Positions 8,349-18,530 are shown, counted from the first letter of the stretch. The stretch: 33,417 nucleotides of DNA from an uncultured Acetobacteraceae bacterium (GCA_937858325.1 CALMAB010000611.1:1-33417), one strand, 5' to 3'. The notes: generated by a model from the sequence alone, not told the origin. Translations and numbers: made by a program.

Positions 8349-10450
8349 GCAGCCGGTTCTCCAGCCTGGACACCATGCTGCGGCCTCGCAGCATCGCCGT
8401 GCTCGGGGCCAGCAATGATCCCACCCGCATCGGCGGCCGGCCGATTGCCTATATGCTGTCGCAGAAGTTCACGGGCGCCATCTTTCCTGTGAACCCAAAC
8501 CGTGCGGAGGTGCAGGGGCTCCCGGCCTACGCCAGCGTCGCGGACCTGCCCAGCGTGCCGGATGCCGCCATCGTCGCGGTGCCTGCGGAGCTTGCGGTGC
8601 AGGCGGTGGACGACCTCGGCGCACGTGGCGTGCGTTCGGCTGTCGTGTTCACCGCCGGGTTTGCAGAGATGAACGAGGCGGGGTCTCTGGTGCAGGACCA
8701 GATGCTCGCAGCGGCTGGGCGACACGGTATGCGCCTGCTCGGTCCCAACTGTCTCGGCCTGTTCAACGCGCACATCGGATTCTATCCGATCTTCTCCTCC
8801 TCGTTCGAGAACGGCTGGCCGCCGCCCGGCCGCATCGGCATCGCCAGCCAAAGCGGCGCTTATGGCACCCACATGTTCGCCACCGCGCGCAACCGCAACA
8901 TCGGCACGCCAATCTGCGTCACCACGGGCAACGAGGGCGACGTGACGGTCGGTGACGTGATCGGCTGGCTGGCCGAGGACCCCGACACCGACGTGATCGC
9001 CGCCTACGCCGAGGGCATCCGCGAGGCCGACAGCTTCCTCGCCGCCCTCGCCGCCGCCCGGGCCGCCCGCAAGCCGGTCGTGATGATGAAGGTGGGTACC
9101 AGCACGCTCGGCGCGCACGCCGCGCAGTCGCACACCGCATCCATTGCCGGAAACGACGCCGTGACCAACGCCGTGCTGGCGGAGTTCGGCGTCGTCCGCG
9201 CCCGCACCACGGAGGAAATGCTGGACATCGCGACCACCGCGACCCGGCGGATCTACCCGGCCCGCAACACGCTGGGCGTCATCACCATCAGCGGCGGCGC
9301 CGGCGTGCTGATCTCGGACGCGGCCGAGGCGCTGGGCCTGCCGATGCCGGAGATGCCGCCGGATGCGCAGGCGCGGCTCAAGGCCATGGTGCCCTTCGCC
9401 GCACCCCGCAACCCCGTGGACTGCACCGCGCAGGCGTTTAACGACATGAGCCTGATTGGCCGCTTCACCGACTCGATGATCGAGGACGGCGGCTACGCCT
9501 CGGTGCTCGGCTTCTTCACCCAGGTCGGCGGGGCCGATAGCATCGCGCCAAGGCTGCGCGAGCAGATGAACGCCTCCAAAGCCCGGCGTCCGGACCGGCT
9601 GTTCGTGCTGTCGGTCGTGGCGCCGCCAGAGCGCATCCGCGAGTACGAGGCGGACGGTTTCACGGTGTTCGAGGACCCGACCCGCGCCACTGTCGCCATC
9701 CACGCCATGGGCCGGTTCGGGGCAGCGTTCGCGAGCGCCCCCGGCCTGCCGCCGCCGGCGGTCCCCATCGTGGACCTGCCGCCCGCCACCCCGTCCGAGG
9801 CCGCCGCCAAGCGCATTCTCACGCTGGCCGGCATTCCCGCCGTGCCCGAGGCCGCCTGCGCCACCCCCGATGCCGCCGCGGAAGCAGCCGAGCGGATGGG
9901 CTACCCCGTCGTGCTCAAAATCCTCTCGCCCGATATCCTCCACAAATCGGAGATCGGCGGCGTGCTTCTTGACGTGCATGGCACGGCGTCCGTGCGGGCC
10001 GGCTTCGCTACGCTGCTCAACCGGGCGACGGCGGCAGCGCCTGCAGCTCGGATCGAGGGTATCCTGGTAGCCAAGCAACTCCGCGGCGGGGTCGAGTGCA
10101 TCCTGGGCATCCAGCGTGACCCGGTGTTCGGACCCGTCGCTATGGTCGGCCTCGGCGGCATATTCGTCGAGGTGCTGCGCGACGTGGCCCTGCACCGCTG
10201 CCCGTTCGGCCCCGATGTGGCGGAGGGAATGGTGCGCTCGCTGCAGGCCGCCCCGGTCCTGCTGGGCACGCGCGGCCGGCCGCCAGCGGACATCGCAGCC
10301 CTTTCGGCGATGCTGTCCCGCTTGTCGGTGTTCGCGCACCAGGCCGGGCCGCGGCTCCGCTCGGTTGACCTCAACCCGGTGTTCGCCATGCCGGCCGGGG
10401 AAGGGGCCTATGCCGCCGATGCGGTGATCGAACTCGGAGATGCCGGATGA
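8345..10450 (+). CDS. Acetate--CoA ligase family (NDP-forming acyl-CoA synthetase)
   Basis: LDTMLRPRSIAVLGASNDPTRIGGRPIAYM (CoA-binding), GIASQSGAYG, C-terminal ATP-grasp (GYPVVLKILSPDILHKSEIGGV); start TTG 8345 or ATG 8372 rather than 8312. Confidence 0.9.
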   Translation: MSSRFSSLDTMLRPRSIAVLGASNDPTRIGGRPIAYMLSQKFTGAIFPVNPNRAEVQGLPAYASVADLPSVPDAAIVAVPAELAVQAVDDLGARGVRSAVVFTAGFAEMNEAGSLVQDQMLAAAGRHGMRLLGPNCLGLFNAHIGFYPIFSSSFENGWPPPGRIGIASQSGAYGTHMFATARNRNIGTPICVTTGNEGDVTVGDVIGWLAEDPDTDVIAAYAEGIREADSFLAALAAARAARKPVVMMKVGTSTLGAHAAQSHTASIAGNDAVTNAVLAEFGVVRARTTEEMLDIATTATRRIYPARNTLGVITISGGAGVLISDAAEALGLPMPEMPPDAQARLKAMVPFAAPRNPVDCTAQAFNDMSLIGRFTDSMIEDGGYASVLGFFTQVGGADSIAPRLREQMNASKARRPDRLFVLSVVAPPERIREYEADGFTVFEDPTRATVAIHAMGRFGAAFASAPGLPPPAVPIVDLPPATPSEAAAKRILTLAGIPAVPEAACATPDAAAEAAERMGYPVVLKILSPDILHKSEIGGVLLDVHGTASVRAGFATLLNRATAAAPAARIEGILVAKQLRGGVECILGIQRDPVFGPVAMVGLGGIFVEVLRDVALHRCPFGPDVAEGMVRSLQAAPVLLGTRGRPPADIAALSAMLSRLSVFAHQAGPRLRSVDLNPVFAMPAGEGAYAADAVIELGDAG

Positions 10451-10469
10451 CCGACGCCCGCGGTCGCTC

Positions 10470-11225
10470 ATGCTGAGCGAAACCCGTGAGGGCGCCACCG
10501 CCGTCCTGACGCTGGACTATCCGGAGCGGCGCAACGCGCTCGCCATGCCGATGCGCCAGCGCCTGGTGGACGCGCTGGAGGTCATCGAGGCCGACCGGGC
10601 TTTGCGTGCCATCGTCATTACCGGCGCCGGGGCAACCTTCAGCGCCGGGGGCGACATCAGCGGCATGGACGTAGGCGACCTCGCCGCAGGGCGGGAGCGA
10701 TTTCGCCTGACGCATCGGCTGGTCCGGTTGCTGATCAAAGGTAGCAAGCCGGTGATCGCGGCGGTGGAGGGATGGTGCGTCGGCGCGGGGCTATCGGTCG
10801 CGATGTGCTGCGACACCGTGGTGGCTGCCGAAGATGCACGGTTTGCTGCGGGGTTCGGCAAGATCGGCCTGGTCGCCGACCTTGGCTTGCTGCACACCTT
10901 GCCGGCGCGGATTGGTCAAGGCCGGGCGCGGCAGGTTCTGCTTTATGGCGAGCCGACCGATGCCGGGCAGGCTGCCGCGATCGGCATGGTGGACCACGTC
11001 GTCCCGTCCGGCACGGCGCTGCAAGCCGCCCTGGCCCGCGCCGCGCTGTTTCATGGAGCCGCACCCTTGCCGATTGCCCTGACCAGGCAACACCTCGCTG
11101 TCGGGCTGGACGCGGCGCTGGATTGGGAGCGGGACGCGCAATCGGCGTTGTTTCTGACGGCCGACCATGCTGAGGGCAGGGCGGCCTTCCTCGCGAAGCG
11201 CCCGCCTATGTTCAAGGGCGCTTGA
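10470..11225 (+). CDS. Enoyl-CoA hydratase/isomerase family protein
   Basis: TLDYPERRNALAMPMRQRLVDAL, ITGAGATFSAGGDISGM, AAVEGWCVGAGLSVAMCCD; starts 10440 or 10470. Confidence 0.92.
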   Translation: MLSETREGATAVLTLDYPERRNALAMPMRQRLVDALEVIEADRALRAIVITGAGATFSAGGDISGMDVGDLAAGRERFRLTHRLVRLLIKGSKPVIAAVEGWCVGAGLSVAMCCDTVVAAEDARFAAGFGKIGLVADLGLLHTLPARIGQGRARQVLLYGEPTDAGQAAAIGMVDHVVPSGTALQAALARAALFHGAAPLPIALTRQHLAVGLDAALDWERDAQSALFLTADHAEGRAAFLAKRPPMFKGA

Positions 11226-11234
11226 TCGGATATC

Positions 11235-11519
11235 TCAGCGGGAAAGGTCTGGCGTCACTGAGTCGGTGCCGGGTCCACCTCCGTCGCGGGTGATGTCTGT
11301 TGGCCTGCTGTCCAACTGGGCACCCAGCGGCCGGGAGCTGAACGGAGACGAAGAATCCGCCCCGGTCGTGTTGCCCGCCCGGTCCGCGGGAGGCGGGTTT
11401 GTCGGCAGGTTGCCCGGCACGGGCGCCGCGGTCCAGACCTTTTCCGGGGGCTTATTCGTTTGTGCCCAGGCAACGACGGGCAGCGGGCAAACAGTGAGCA
11501 TCGCAATGATCAGTCGCAT
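11235..11519 (-). CDS. Small putative exported protein (signal peptide, Pro-rich mature part)
   Basis: MRLIIAMLTVCPLPVVAWAQ|TNKPPEKVWTAAPVPGNLPTNPPP...; start internal to the 145-aa ORF. Confidence 0.5.
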   Translation of the reverse strand: MRLIIAMLTVCPLPVVAWAQTNKPPEKVWTAAPVPGNLPTNPPPADRAGNTTGADSSSPFSSRPLGAQLDSRPTDITRDGGGPGTDSVTPDLSR

Positions 11520-11662
11520 GGGTTCTGGCTCCTTGTCCAATCGGAACGCCATGCCTGCAGCAAAGTTGTCGCCGCATTGTCCACGCGCCAACGGCTTTGT
11601 GCGCCGGGCGAAGAATGCAGGCAAGATGGGCTGCGCGCCACGAGGGGAGGAATGGGACGCCG

Positions 11663-12568
11663 ATGCCGCCATGGGTGCCGATCACGCTGGCCGCGGCGCT
11701 GTTCCAGACCTGGCGCACGGCCTTGCAGCAGCGTCTGCGCGGCCATCTCTCGGTCGGCACGGCCGGGCTTGTGCGCTATCTGTATGCCGTGCCGGTCGGG
11801 CTGGTGCTGTTGCTCTCCTACTGGGCGGCAAGCGGGGCCGTGCTGCCGGTTCCAACCCTGGTCTTCGTTCTCGACTGTGCGGCAGCGGGATTTGCTCAGG
11901 TTGTCGGTACGTCCTTGCTCATCATGGCGTTTGGGTACCGTAACTTCGCTGTCGGCACGGCCTACGCCAAGACCGACGCGGTGCAGGCGGCGCTGCTGTC
12001 ATGGCTGTTACTGGGCGAGGCGCTGGCGCCAGTGGCATGGTTCGGCATCGCCGTCGGCGCTTGCGGTGTGTTGACCTTGTCATTGGCTGGACGCGGTTTG
12101 CACGTCGGAGAACTGCTGCGCGCTACGGTGCAGCCGGCGGCCTTGTGCGGCTTGGGCGCCGGCGCCGGCTTTGCCGTGGCTGGCGTCGGCATCAAGGCCG
12201 CGACGGTGGCGCTTGCCGCTTCGAATGCCGTGCTGGGCGCATTGTTCGCGTTGGTGGTGACCAACGTCCTGCAAACGTTCATGCAGGGTGGCTACATGGC
12301 TTGGCGCGAGCCGGCAGGCCTGCGCGCCGCGTTTTCGTCATGGCGCAGTTCGGCTTGGGTCGGTGCGCTTTCCGCCGGAGGGTCCGCATGTTGGTTCGCA
12401 AGCTTTGCCTTGGCGCCCGTGGCCCTTGTGCGGACCCTGGGCCAGGTGGAAATGGTGTTCACCTTGCTTTTCAGTCGGTTTTACCTGAAGGAGACGCTGC
12501 GCAGTGCAGACATGGCCGGGCTGTTGCTGATCGTATTCGGGGTGGTGTTGGTTTTGCGGTTTCACTGA
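11663..12568 (+). CDS. EamA/DMT family transporter
   Basis: Multiple hydrophobic helices; C-terminal FALAPVALVRTLGQVEMVFTLLFSRFYLKETL; start ATG 11663. Confidence 0.85.
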   Translation: MPPWVPITLAAALFQTWRTALQQRLRGHLSVGTAGLVRYLYAVPVGLVLLLSYWAASGAVLPVPTLVFVLDCAAAGFAQVVGTSLLIMAFGYRNFAVGTAYAKTDAVQAALLSWLLLGEALAPVAWFGIAVGACGVLTLSLAGRGLHVGELLRATVQPAALCGLGAGAGFAVAGVGIKAATVALAASNAVLGALFALVVTNVLQTFMQGGYMAWREPAGLRAAFSSWRSSAWVGALSAGGSACWFASFALAPVALVRTLGQVEMVFTLLFSRFYLKETLRSADMAGLLLIVFGVVLVLRFH

Positions 12569-13053
12569 ACCGGCGACCTGGCTGAAACGTCAAGCCGAAA
12601 GAGTGCAGGTTCGACGGTCTATGCTGGGTGAGTGAGTGAATGAGGACTATGCTTTGCAGCGTTCTCGCCATCCCTTCCCGTCTCTCCTTCGGCAACGCTG
12701 TTGCGGGTGCGTTGTAGCAGGATTGATGCACGTACTTCCGCCGCGGGCCGCAACATGCTAAACGCGATCCGCTCGAGCAGCACGGCAGTCTGAACACCCC
12801 GTGTTGCGCTGGCGAATGACCCATAGAACGCGGCGTCCACAAGCGAAAGTAGGGCGCGGTCCATCCCACCGCAGAGAATGGTGCCGCGCTTCCGGGCGGC
12901 CCTCAAGCCCGCCTTCGGCGCCGCTGACGCGGTGCTGCGCAGGCTTGCCCGCCGCCCGGAAGCGCGGCGCGGGGAACCCGTCGGGACGGGAAGCGCCAAC
13001 AGGTGTTCGCCGCCGCGGGCGTCGAACAGGAAGCTGGTTCAGCAGCAAGGGGG

Positions 13054-15339
13054 TCACGGCAGGGCAGGCAGATCCAACGACAACGTCTCGGGCCGCAGGG
13101 AGACACCAGGCGGCGCCTTCACGGTTCGACGCAGTTCAGCCGGATCGCCAACCAGCACAACCGTTTCCACGCCACGCGTGACCGCCGTGTACAGGAGGGC
13201 GCGGTCCAGGATGCGGCTGCGCGACACCGGGACAATCACCCGGCGGAATGCGGAGCCCTGGGCCTTGTGGACCGAGATGGCCCAGCCACGGGTAAGATGC
13301 TCCAGGTCGGCCACATGGACGCGGTCCGCAGCGCCGTCGTCGAACTCAAGCCAGGCTCCGCCATCGGCAAGGCGACACACCATCCCAAGCGCGCCGTTGA
13401 TGAACCCGGTGAACATGGGCTCGCCGCTCACCGGATCGAGCAGCTGCTCACCGTTCGCTCCACGGAGGGGCGACTTGCCATAATCGTTGTGCAACCACAT
13501 GACCTTGCTGCCGACAGACAATCCCCAGCCGGGCACCGGCTCCTGGCGGGCCATCCACTCCCGCTCCACCGCCTCGTTCAGCACCTTGGATCCATCGGGA
13601 CCATTTTTGAGCGGACACAGGATCTGCACGTCCATATCGTGCAAGGCATTGGCCCTGCCCAGGGCGGGAGGCCGCCCGACCATGGCCCGGAACACCCCGA
13701 GCGCCGCCTCGCCCACGCCTCCCCTGGCAGCAGGAACAAGGAAAACGCCTGGGGCGAGAGGACGGCCGGGGTCGAACCGGGGCAGGTCCGGCAGGCGGCC
13801 CGCGCGGATTTCGCCAGCCACGGCGGGGATGCCGGTGCGTTCGGACTGGCGATGCACGATGTCCAGCGTCGTCCTGGGGACCGCGGCGGCCTTCACGAGT
13901 TGATGGAACGGCGCCCCCGGCCCAATGGGCGGCAGCTGACCCGGATCACCGACGAACAGCAGGTCGACGTCGGCGGGCAAGGCAACCAGGATCCTGTAGA
14001 GAAGCGGAATGTCGATCATCGACGCCTCGTCGACCACGAGCAGCCCGCGGCGGATCGGGTCCGCCCCGGCCTCAAGGCGGCGCAGGAACCGCGACACCGT
14101 GCTCGCCTGGCGCCCGGTAGCCTCCGCGATGCGTTTGGCAGCCCGCCCGGAGAGGGCCACCTGGCGCTGACCGAACCGGGCCTGGTCCACCGCGGGCAGC
14201 GCGTCGCGCGCACGGTCCGAAGCCGCCAGTACCGCGCGCACGGCCGTGGTCTTGCCGGTCCCCGCGCCACCGCACAGCACAGACATCGGGCTGCTCGCGG
14301 CCATCCGAACTGCCTCGCGCTGCCCTGGGGACAGTGGGTATCCACTACTCGCCTCAAAGGTCCTGACGGCCTCGTCCACGTTCAGATGGACTACGTTGGT
14401 CCGCGGTTGAGCCAGGCGCTCGCAGAGGATGCGTTCGATCTCGCGCTCCATGAACCAGGCGGCGCGCCCTTGGAGCAGGCCGTCCGGACCACGGATGATG
14501 CGCCCGGCCTCGACCGCATCACACACGGCTTGCGAAGCGGAAACCGCACAGCGCGGACCCAAAACGCCCGAGCAGTACGTCGTCAGCTCCCCTTCGGTCG
14601 CGGCTGTCCGTCCGGCCTTCCAACGCCGGGAGAACACCTCGTCGATCGCGGCCATGCGGCGCCTGCGGTCGTCGGGCGAGACGCCCAGCCGGAACGCGCG
14701 TTCGTCCACCGACCGCCATGGCTCCAGCAGGGCGAGCGCATAGGGATCGTCAGCGATCCGCCGGATGGCGCCACGGCCCCAAAGACCAGCCGCGGCCGCC
14801 GCGGTGCGTGGGCTGACGCCGTAGCGATCGAGCCAACGGAAAACCTCCACCTCGTCAGCGAGCAAGCCGAAACCCGTCACGACCGAGATGGCGCGCTCGG
14901 CGCCGATGACCCGAGCGATGGCGTCGACGTCCCCCGACCTCACCACGTCATAGAGGCGCTCGCCCAGTGTCGACCACAGCCGATCCGCCGTCTTCCAACC
15001 CACGCCGGGAAAACGAGCGTTGGTCGCGAGATACCGGACGATGGTCCGGCCCGAGGGCAAGAGAGGCAGGGAGACCCGCGCGTGGATCTGCGGGCCGAAC
15101 TCGGCATGGATCCTGGACGGCCCCGTCACCCGCCATGTCTCACCCGGCTGCGGGTCGCGCGCCGCCGTCCCTGTCGCGATCACGACCCGCCGGAGTTGCC
15201 CATCCGCACCTCGCCCGATCAGGATTCCGCCGCCGATTGGGCTGGGATGGAACGACGTAGCGGCGATCTCGTCGGTCTCATCCCCTTCGGCGAGCGAACG
15301 GCCCGGCACGCGCTCGGTCGGGGCCAGCGACCAGTTCAC
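13054..15339 (-). CDS. RecD2-like SF1B DNA helicase (AAA family ATPase)
   Basis: GGAGTGKTTAVRA (Walker A), LLVVDEASMID, FVGDPGQLPPIGPG, VHRQSER, WAISVHKAQGSAFRRVIVPV, RALLYTAVTRG; helix-hairpin-helix-like FPGVGWKTADRLWSTLG; GTG start overlaps upstream stop (GTGA). Confidence 0.88.
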   Translation of the reverse strand: MNWSLAPTERVPGRSLAEGDETDEIAATSFHPSPIGGGILIGRGADGQLRRVVIATGTAARDPQPGETWRVTGPSRIHAEFGPQIHARVSLPLLPSGRTIVRYLATNARFPGVGWKTADRLWSTLGERLYDVVRSGDVDAIARVIGAERAISVVTGFGLLADEVEVFRWLDRYGVSPRTAAAAAGLWGRGAIRRIADDPYALALLEPWRSVDERAFRLGVSPDDRRRRMAAIDEVFSRRWKAGRTAATEGELTTYCSGVLGPRCAVSASQAVCDAVEAGRIIRGPDGLLQGRAAWFMEREIERILCERLAQPRTNVVHLNVDEAVRTFEASSGYPLSPGQREAVRMAASSPMSVLCGGAGTGKTTAVRAVLAASDRARDALPAVDQARFGQRQVALSGRAAKRIAEATGRQASTVSRFLRRLEAGADPIRRGLLVVDEASMIDIPLLYRILVALPADVDLLFVGDPGQLPPIGPGAPFHQLVKAAAVPRTTLDIVHRQSERTGIPAVAGEIRAGRLPDLPRFDPGRPLAPGVFLVPAARGGVGEAALGVFRAMVGRPPALGRANALHDMDVQILCPLKNGPDGSKVLNEAVEREWMARQEPVPGWGLSVGSKVMWLHNDYGKSPLRGANGEQLLDPVSGEPMFTGFINGALGMVCRLADGGAWLEFDDGAADRVHVADLEHLTRGWAISVHKAQGSAFRRVIVPVSRSRILDRALLYTAVTRGVETVVLVGDPAELRRTVKAPPGVSLRPETLSLDLPALP

Positions 15340-15746
15340 GATGGAAGCTTCCCCGTCTCGGTCATCAAGCGTTCCATACGCCGGAACCGCTCCAGCTCGG
15401 CCCGCAGCGAGGCGTTCTCGACCATGAGGCGCAGGTTCTGCGCTTCCAGCGCGGCACGGTCTGCGTCGAGCTTGGCCTTGTCCTCATGGGCAAGCTCGGC
15501 ACGGGCGAGTTGATCGAGGTGCCGCGTCCGATCCGCCTCCTCGGCCTCGCGGACCAGCTGGGCGCAGCGCGGATTGGTCTGGAACACCTTGCGGTCGAAC
15601 CCGCACTCCTCGGCGAGCTTGGAGCGGTTGAGCTCCCCGTTGTAGCGTGGCAGTGGCCTGTCACCGTAGCCGGACAGCACGGCTACGAGCGCCTGCACGT
15701 TCTCCTCCGCGACCTCACGGCCGCTCTTGCCGGTTCCGGCCGCCAT
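15336..15746 (-). CDS. Small HTH plus coiled-coil protein
   Basis: LNRSKLAEECGFDRKVFQTNPRCAQLVREAEEADR then coiled-coil LDADRAALEAQNLRLMVENASLRAELERFRRMERL; TGATG coupling upstream, GTGA downstream. Confidence 0.75.
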   Translation of the reverse strand: MAAGTGKSGREVAEENVQALVAVLSGYGDRPLPRYNGELNRSKLAEECGFDRKVFQTNPRCAQLVREAEEADRTRHLDQLARAELAHEDKAKLDADRAALEAQNLRLMVENASLRAELERFRRMERLMTETGKLPS

Positions 15747-16258
15747 CAGCCCTCCCGTCTCCTTCGCGGAGCGGGCCCGGTTGGGGGCAGGGGCATCACC
15801 TCGGCATCAGGCATGGCGCCCAAGGCGCGCAGCTGCCGCACCGCGCCGTCATAGCCGTCGAAGAACCTGGCCCATGCCCGCAAGCCGCCCATCTCGCCGA
15901 CCGCCTGGATCAGGGCCAGGTGCGAGGCAGTGAGCAGAGCCACCTTGCGTTCGAGGTCGGCGGCGCGCCCCTGCTCCCGCGCCAGTGCCGCCGTGACGTT
16001 GGTCCTGGACGTCTTGTCCGACTTCTCGATCTGCCTGCGAATGCGCACCTGCTCGGCTTGGTGGTCGGCCAGCACGGCCGCCCGCCAGGGATCGCGCGTC
16101 AGGGAGGACGCGGCCTCGACCGACCCCATCCGGCGCACAGCAGCCCGCGCGGTGATGGTCTCGTCGTCATCGAGCATCTCTTCCAGGGTCACGAGCAGGG
16201 CACGGTCAAGAGCCGCCGCGGAAGCGGCCTTGCGGGCAGGAAGGGGGTGCTTATCCAT
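15746..16258 (-). CDS. Small putative DNA-binding/coiled-coil protein of the recombinase operon
   Basis: MDKHPLPARKAASAAALDRALLVTLEEMLDDDETITARAAVRRMGSVEAASSLTRDPWR...; start ATG 16258 overlaps the upstream stop by 8 nt; layout similar to Tn554 TnpC-type proteins. Confidence 0.7.
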   Translation of the reverse strand: MDKHPLPARKAASAAALDRALLVTLEEMLDDDETITARAAVRRMGSVEAASSLTRDPWRAAVLADHQAEQVRIRRQIEKSDKTSRTNVTAALAREQGRAADLERKVALLTASHLALIQAVGEMGGLRAWARFFDGYDGAVRQLRALGAMPDAEVMPLPPTGPAPRRRREG

Positions 16259-18530
16259 CCAAGACCGTCCTGGGCTCCATGAGCTTGGACAGGTCCGGGC
16301 CGTCCGGAAACGGTGCCTCACCCGCAGGCGTGCCCAGGATCTTTCCGATGTTCTCAAACACAGTTCGGGCGTGCGCCAGTTGATTGTCGCGGCCGATGCC
16401 GCCCTTGCGGCCCTCGATGATGTAGATGGCCTGCTCGGTCCTGCGCGCCAACGTTTTCAGGTTGTCTTGGTGCCGCTTGTTCCCGGTGCTCACCAAGTGA
16501 CAGCAGCCGTTGAAGCACTGCAAGTGCTTTGGGCATGGCTCCTGGGTAAAGCCGTTCACGCAGAACCCGTAAGGGGTGACGTGGAAGCCGTCCGCCTCGG
16601 CGGCAAGGAATTGGTAGGCCACCGTGGCACCCTGTTCACGCATGATGCGCTTGAACTCATCCACGACAGCCCCCCTGCCGCGGCCTGCCTTGATCATCTT
16701 GGCCACGATGCGGGCCTTCTCCGGCAACACGTCGGCCTCTGGCGGCAACGACATGGCCTCCAGTTCCTCAGCCAGGCTGCGATGATCATAGACGTGGCTC
16801 TGCACCACGCCTTTCCGATCGAACCGCTTCGTGATCGCCGCATCCGAGATCCCCAGACGGAACAGTTCTCCGTTCTGGAGATGGCGCAGAGCGTGGCTGT
16901 TCAGGGCGTAGGCACGCTCGGCCTCGGTTTCGCCGTAGCGGGCGAACAGCCCATCCTCGACGCCGCTAAGCTGTCTTATGATGTCGTCGGAGGTCAGGCG
17001 GCCAACGGAGAAGTACCGGCCAACGTCACACGCTCCGCCATTCCTGCCTTCGCTGACCGCCCGCTTGGGCATCAGGAACAGCATCTCGTACGCGGGCAGG
17101 GTGCCGCCGCCGAGCAGGGGTAGGGGATGCGTGTCCGAGAGCTTGGTTCTCATTTCCAATGCGACATGCCGTTCCAGGTCGGCCACAAGGGCGTGCAACT
17201 CGTTGAGGTCGCGCCTGCCGTCGCTGCGGACACGACCATCTGCCGTGCGCAGAGGCGGTCCACCCTCGTCCTCCCACCGTTTCCAGAAGCCATGGACCGG
17301 CATCCGAAATGCCGCCGTGCCAACCTGCATCTCCGCGATCGTGTCCATTTCGCGCTCGTTGAAGGTCCTCAGGTAAGCTGCGATCTCGTCGTCCAGAATG
17401 ACATTCTTGATGACCGGATTGCCCGTCAGGCGCGTGTAGAGGTCGGGCAAGGGGATGAGCGCGTCAAACGGGAACTCCGGAAACGACCGCCCCGCTTCGA
17501 CCTGCGCCTTGAGCCGACGTCGCAGCGGTTCGGTCAGAACTCGAATCTCGTCCAGGGTTCCCCTGAGGATGTCCTCGAACTGGGCCGGGACGTGCTGGAA
17601 GGTCTCGGTCAGGAGTGCCGAGTCCTCGTCGGCACCTTGCTGCTTGCCCGCGAAATGCCGGATCAGCATGGTCGAGGACACGCCGCCGACCAGCCCGGCC
17701 GGACGTCCCTCCAAATCGACGTGCTGCTGCGTCCGCTCCCAATCGGCGGGTATGGAACACGCCTCGCTGACCCGGAACCCGCACAGAAGCAGGACGCGCA
17801 GAATGGCGAACCTGAGCTTGTCAAGGAAGGTCAGCGGCCTGCGGGTGAACACGATGTCCACGAGCATCCACAACTTGGCGTTGCCGGGCAGCTTGTCCTC
17901 TGACCGCCGCTCGTAGAGCGACGCTCTGAGTTGAACAGGATGGGGACCAGGGGAGGTGCCCCGCTCCCGCATGGGCAGGACATGCGCGAGGGGGCCGTTG
18001 TCGCAGAGATGGCGCGCGTCCAGCACACCGCGGATGACTCCCTCCAAGTGGTTCGCCAGCGCGCCTGATGGCTGGACCGCCTTGGCCATCTCATGCGCGA
18101 ACCGAACGTCGTCGGCGGTGAGGTTCCACGGTTCAGCCCCGGAACTCGCTTGCACGCAGGTCGAGAGCACCCGCAGGGGGCGCACGACTTGGCCAATGAC
18201 ATGAGCTGCGGTGTTTCGTTCGACCAGCACCTGCCGGAGCGCGACGGCCTTCACCAGATCGCGCCAATGCTCCGGCAAGGTGAAAGGCGCCAAGCACTCG
18301 TGCCCATTGGCGGCGAGATGCTTGTTGAGCACCGTGAGCGTCCTGGCGTCGCTTCCAAGGTTGGACAGCTTGTAGCTGGGAGGTGGCGCGGCACCTGTGA
18401 TCGCAGTGACGTCCCACGCCTGGTCCAAGGGCACTGAGCCGTCTGGCTCGACGGGAACATCCCAGGGCAACCCACGCCGTAGGGCCATTCCGCGGGCGCC
18501 ATCGATGAACGCGGTGAAAATGGCGTTCAC
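16251..18530 (-). CDS. Large divergent tyrosine recombinase/integrase-like protein (759 aa) with C-terminal Cys-rich segment
   Basis: FAILRVLLLCGFRVSEACSIP (box I), LNSHALRHLQNGELFRLGISDAAITKRFDRKGVVQSHVYDHRS (HxLRH, Tyr), CVNGFTQEPCPKHLQCFNGCCHL; GTGA start overlap. Confidence 0.78.
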   Translation of the reverse strand: MNAIFTAFIDGARGMALRRGLPWDVPVEPDGSVPLDQAWDVTAITGAAPPPSYKLSNLGSDARTLTVLNKHLAANGHECLAPFTLPEHWRDLVKAVALRQVLVERNTAAHVIGQVVRPLRVLSTCVQASSGAEPWNLTADDVRFAHEMAKAVQPSGALANHLEGVIRGVLDARHLCDNGPLAHVLPMRERGTSPGPHPVQLRASLYERRSEDKLPGNAKLWMLVDIVFTRRPLTFLDKLRFAILRVLLLCGFRVSEACSIPADWERTQQHVDLEGRPAGLVGGVSSTMLIRHFAGKQQGADEDSALLTETFQHVPAQFEDILRGTLDEIRVLTEPLRRRLKAQVEAGRSFPEFPFDALIPLPDLYTRLTGNPVIKNVILDDEIAAYLRTFNEREMDTIAEMQVGTAAFRMPVHGFWKRWEDEGGPPLRTADGRVRSDGRRDLNELHALVADLERHVALEMRTKLSDTHPLPLLGGGTLPAYEMLFLMPKRAVSEGRNGGACDVGRYFSVGRLTSDDIIRQLSGVEDGLFARYGETEAERAYALNSHALRHLQNGELFRLGISDAAITKRFDRKGVVQSHVYDHRSLAEELEAMSLPPEADVLPEKARIVAKMIKAGRGRGAVVDEFKRIMREQGATVAYQFLAAEADGFHVTPYGFCVNGFTQEPCPKHLQCFNGCCHLVSTGNKRHQDNLKTLARRTEQAIYIIEGRKGGIGRDNQLAHARTVFENIGKILGTPAGEAPFPDGPDLSKLMEPRTVLDG

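Noticed and set aside
7982-10498. 838-aa minus-strand ORF
   Set aside because: Antisense to the thiolase-like and acyl-CoA synthetase genes; His/Arg/Gly-rich composition of a shadow frame.
13003-15513. 836-aa plus-strand ORF
   Set aside because: Exactly antisense to the RecD2-like helicase, whose motifs are all on the minus strand; typical high-GC shadow ORF.
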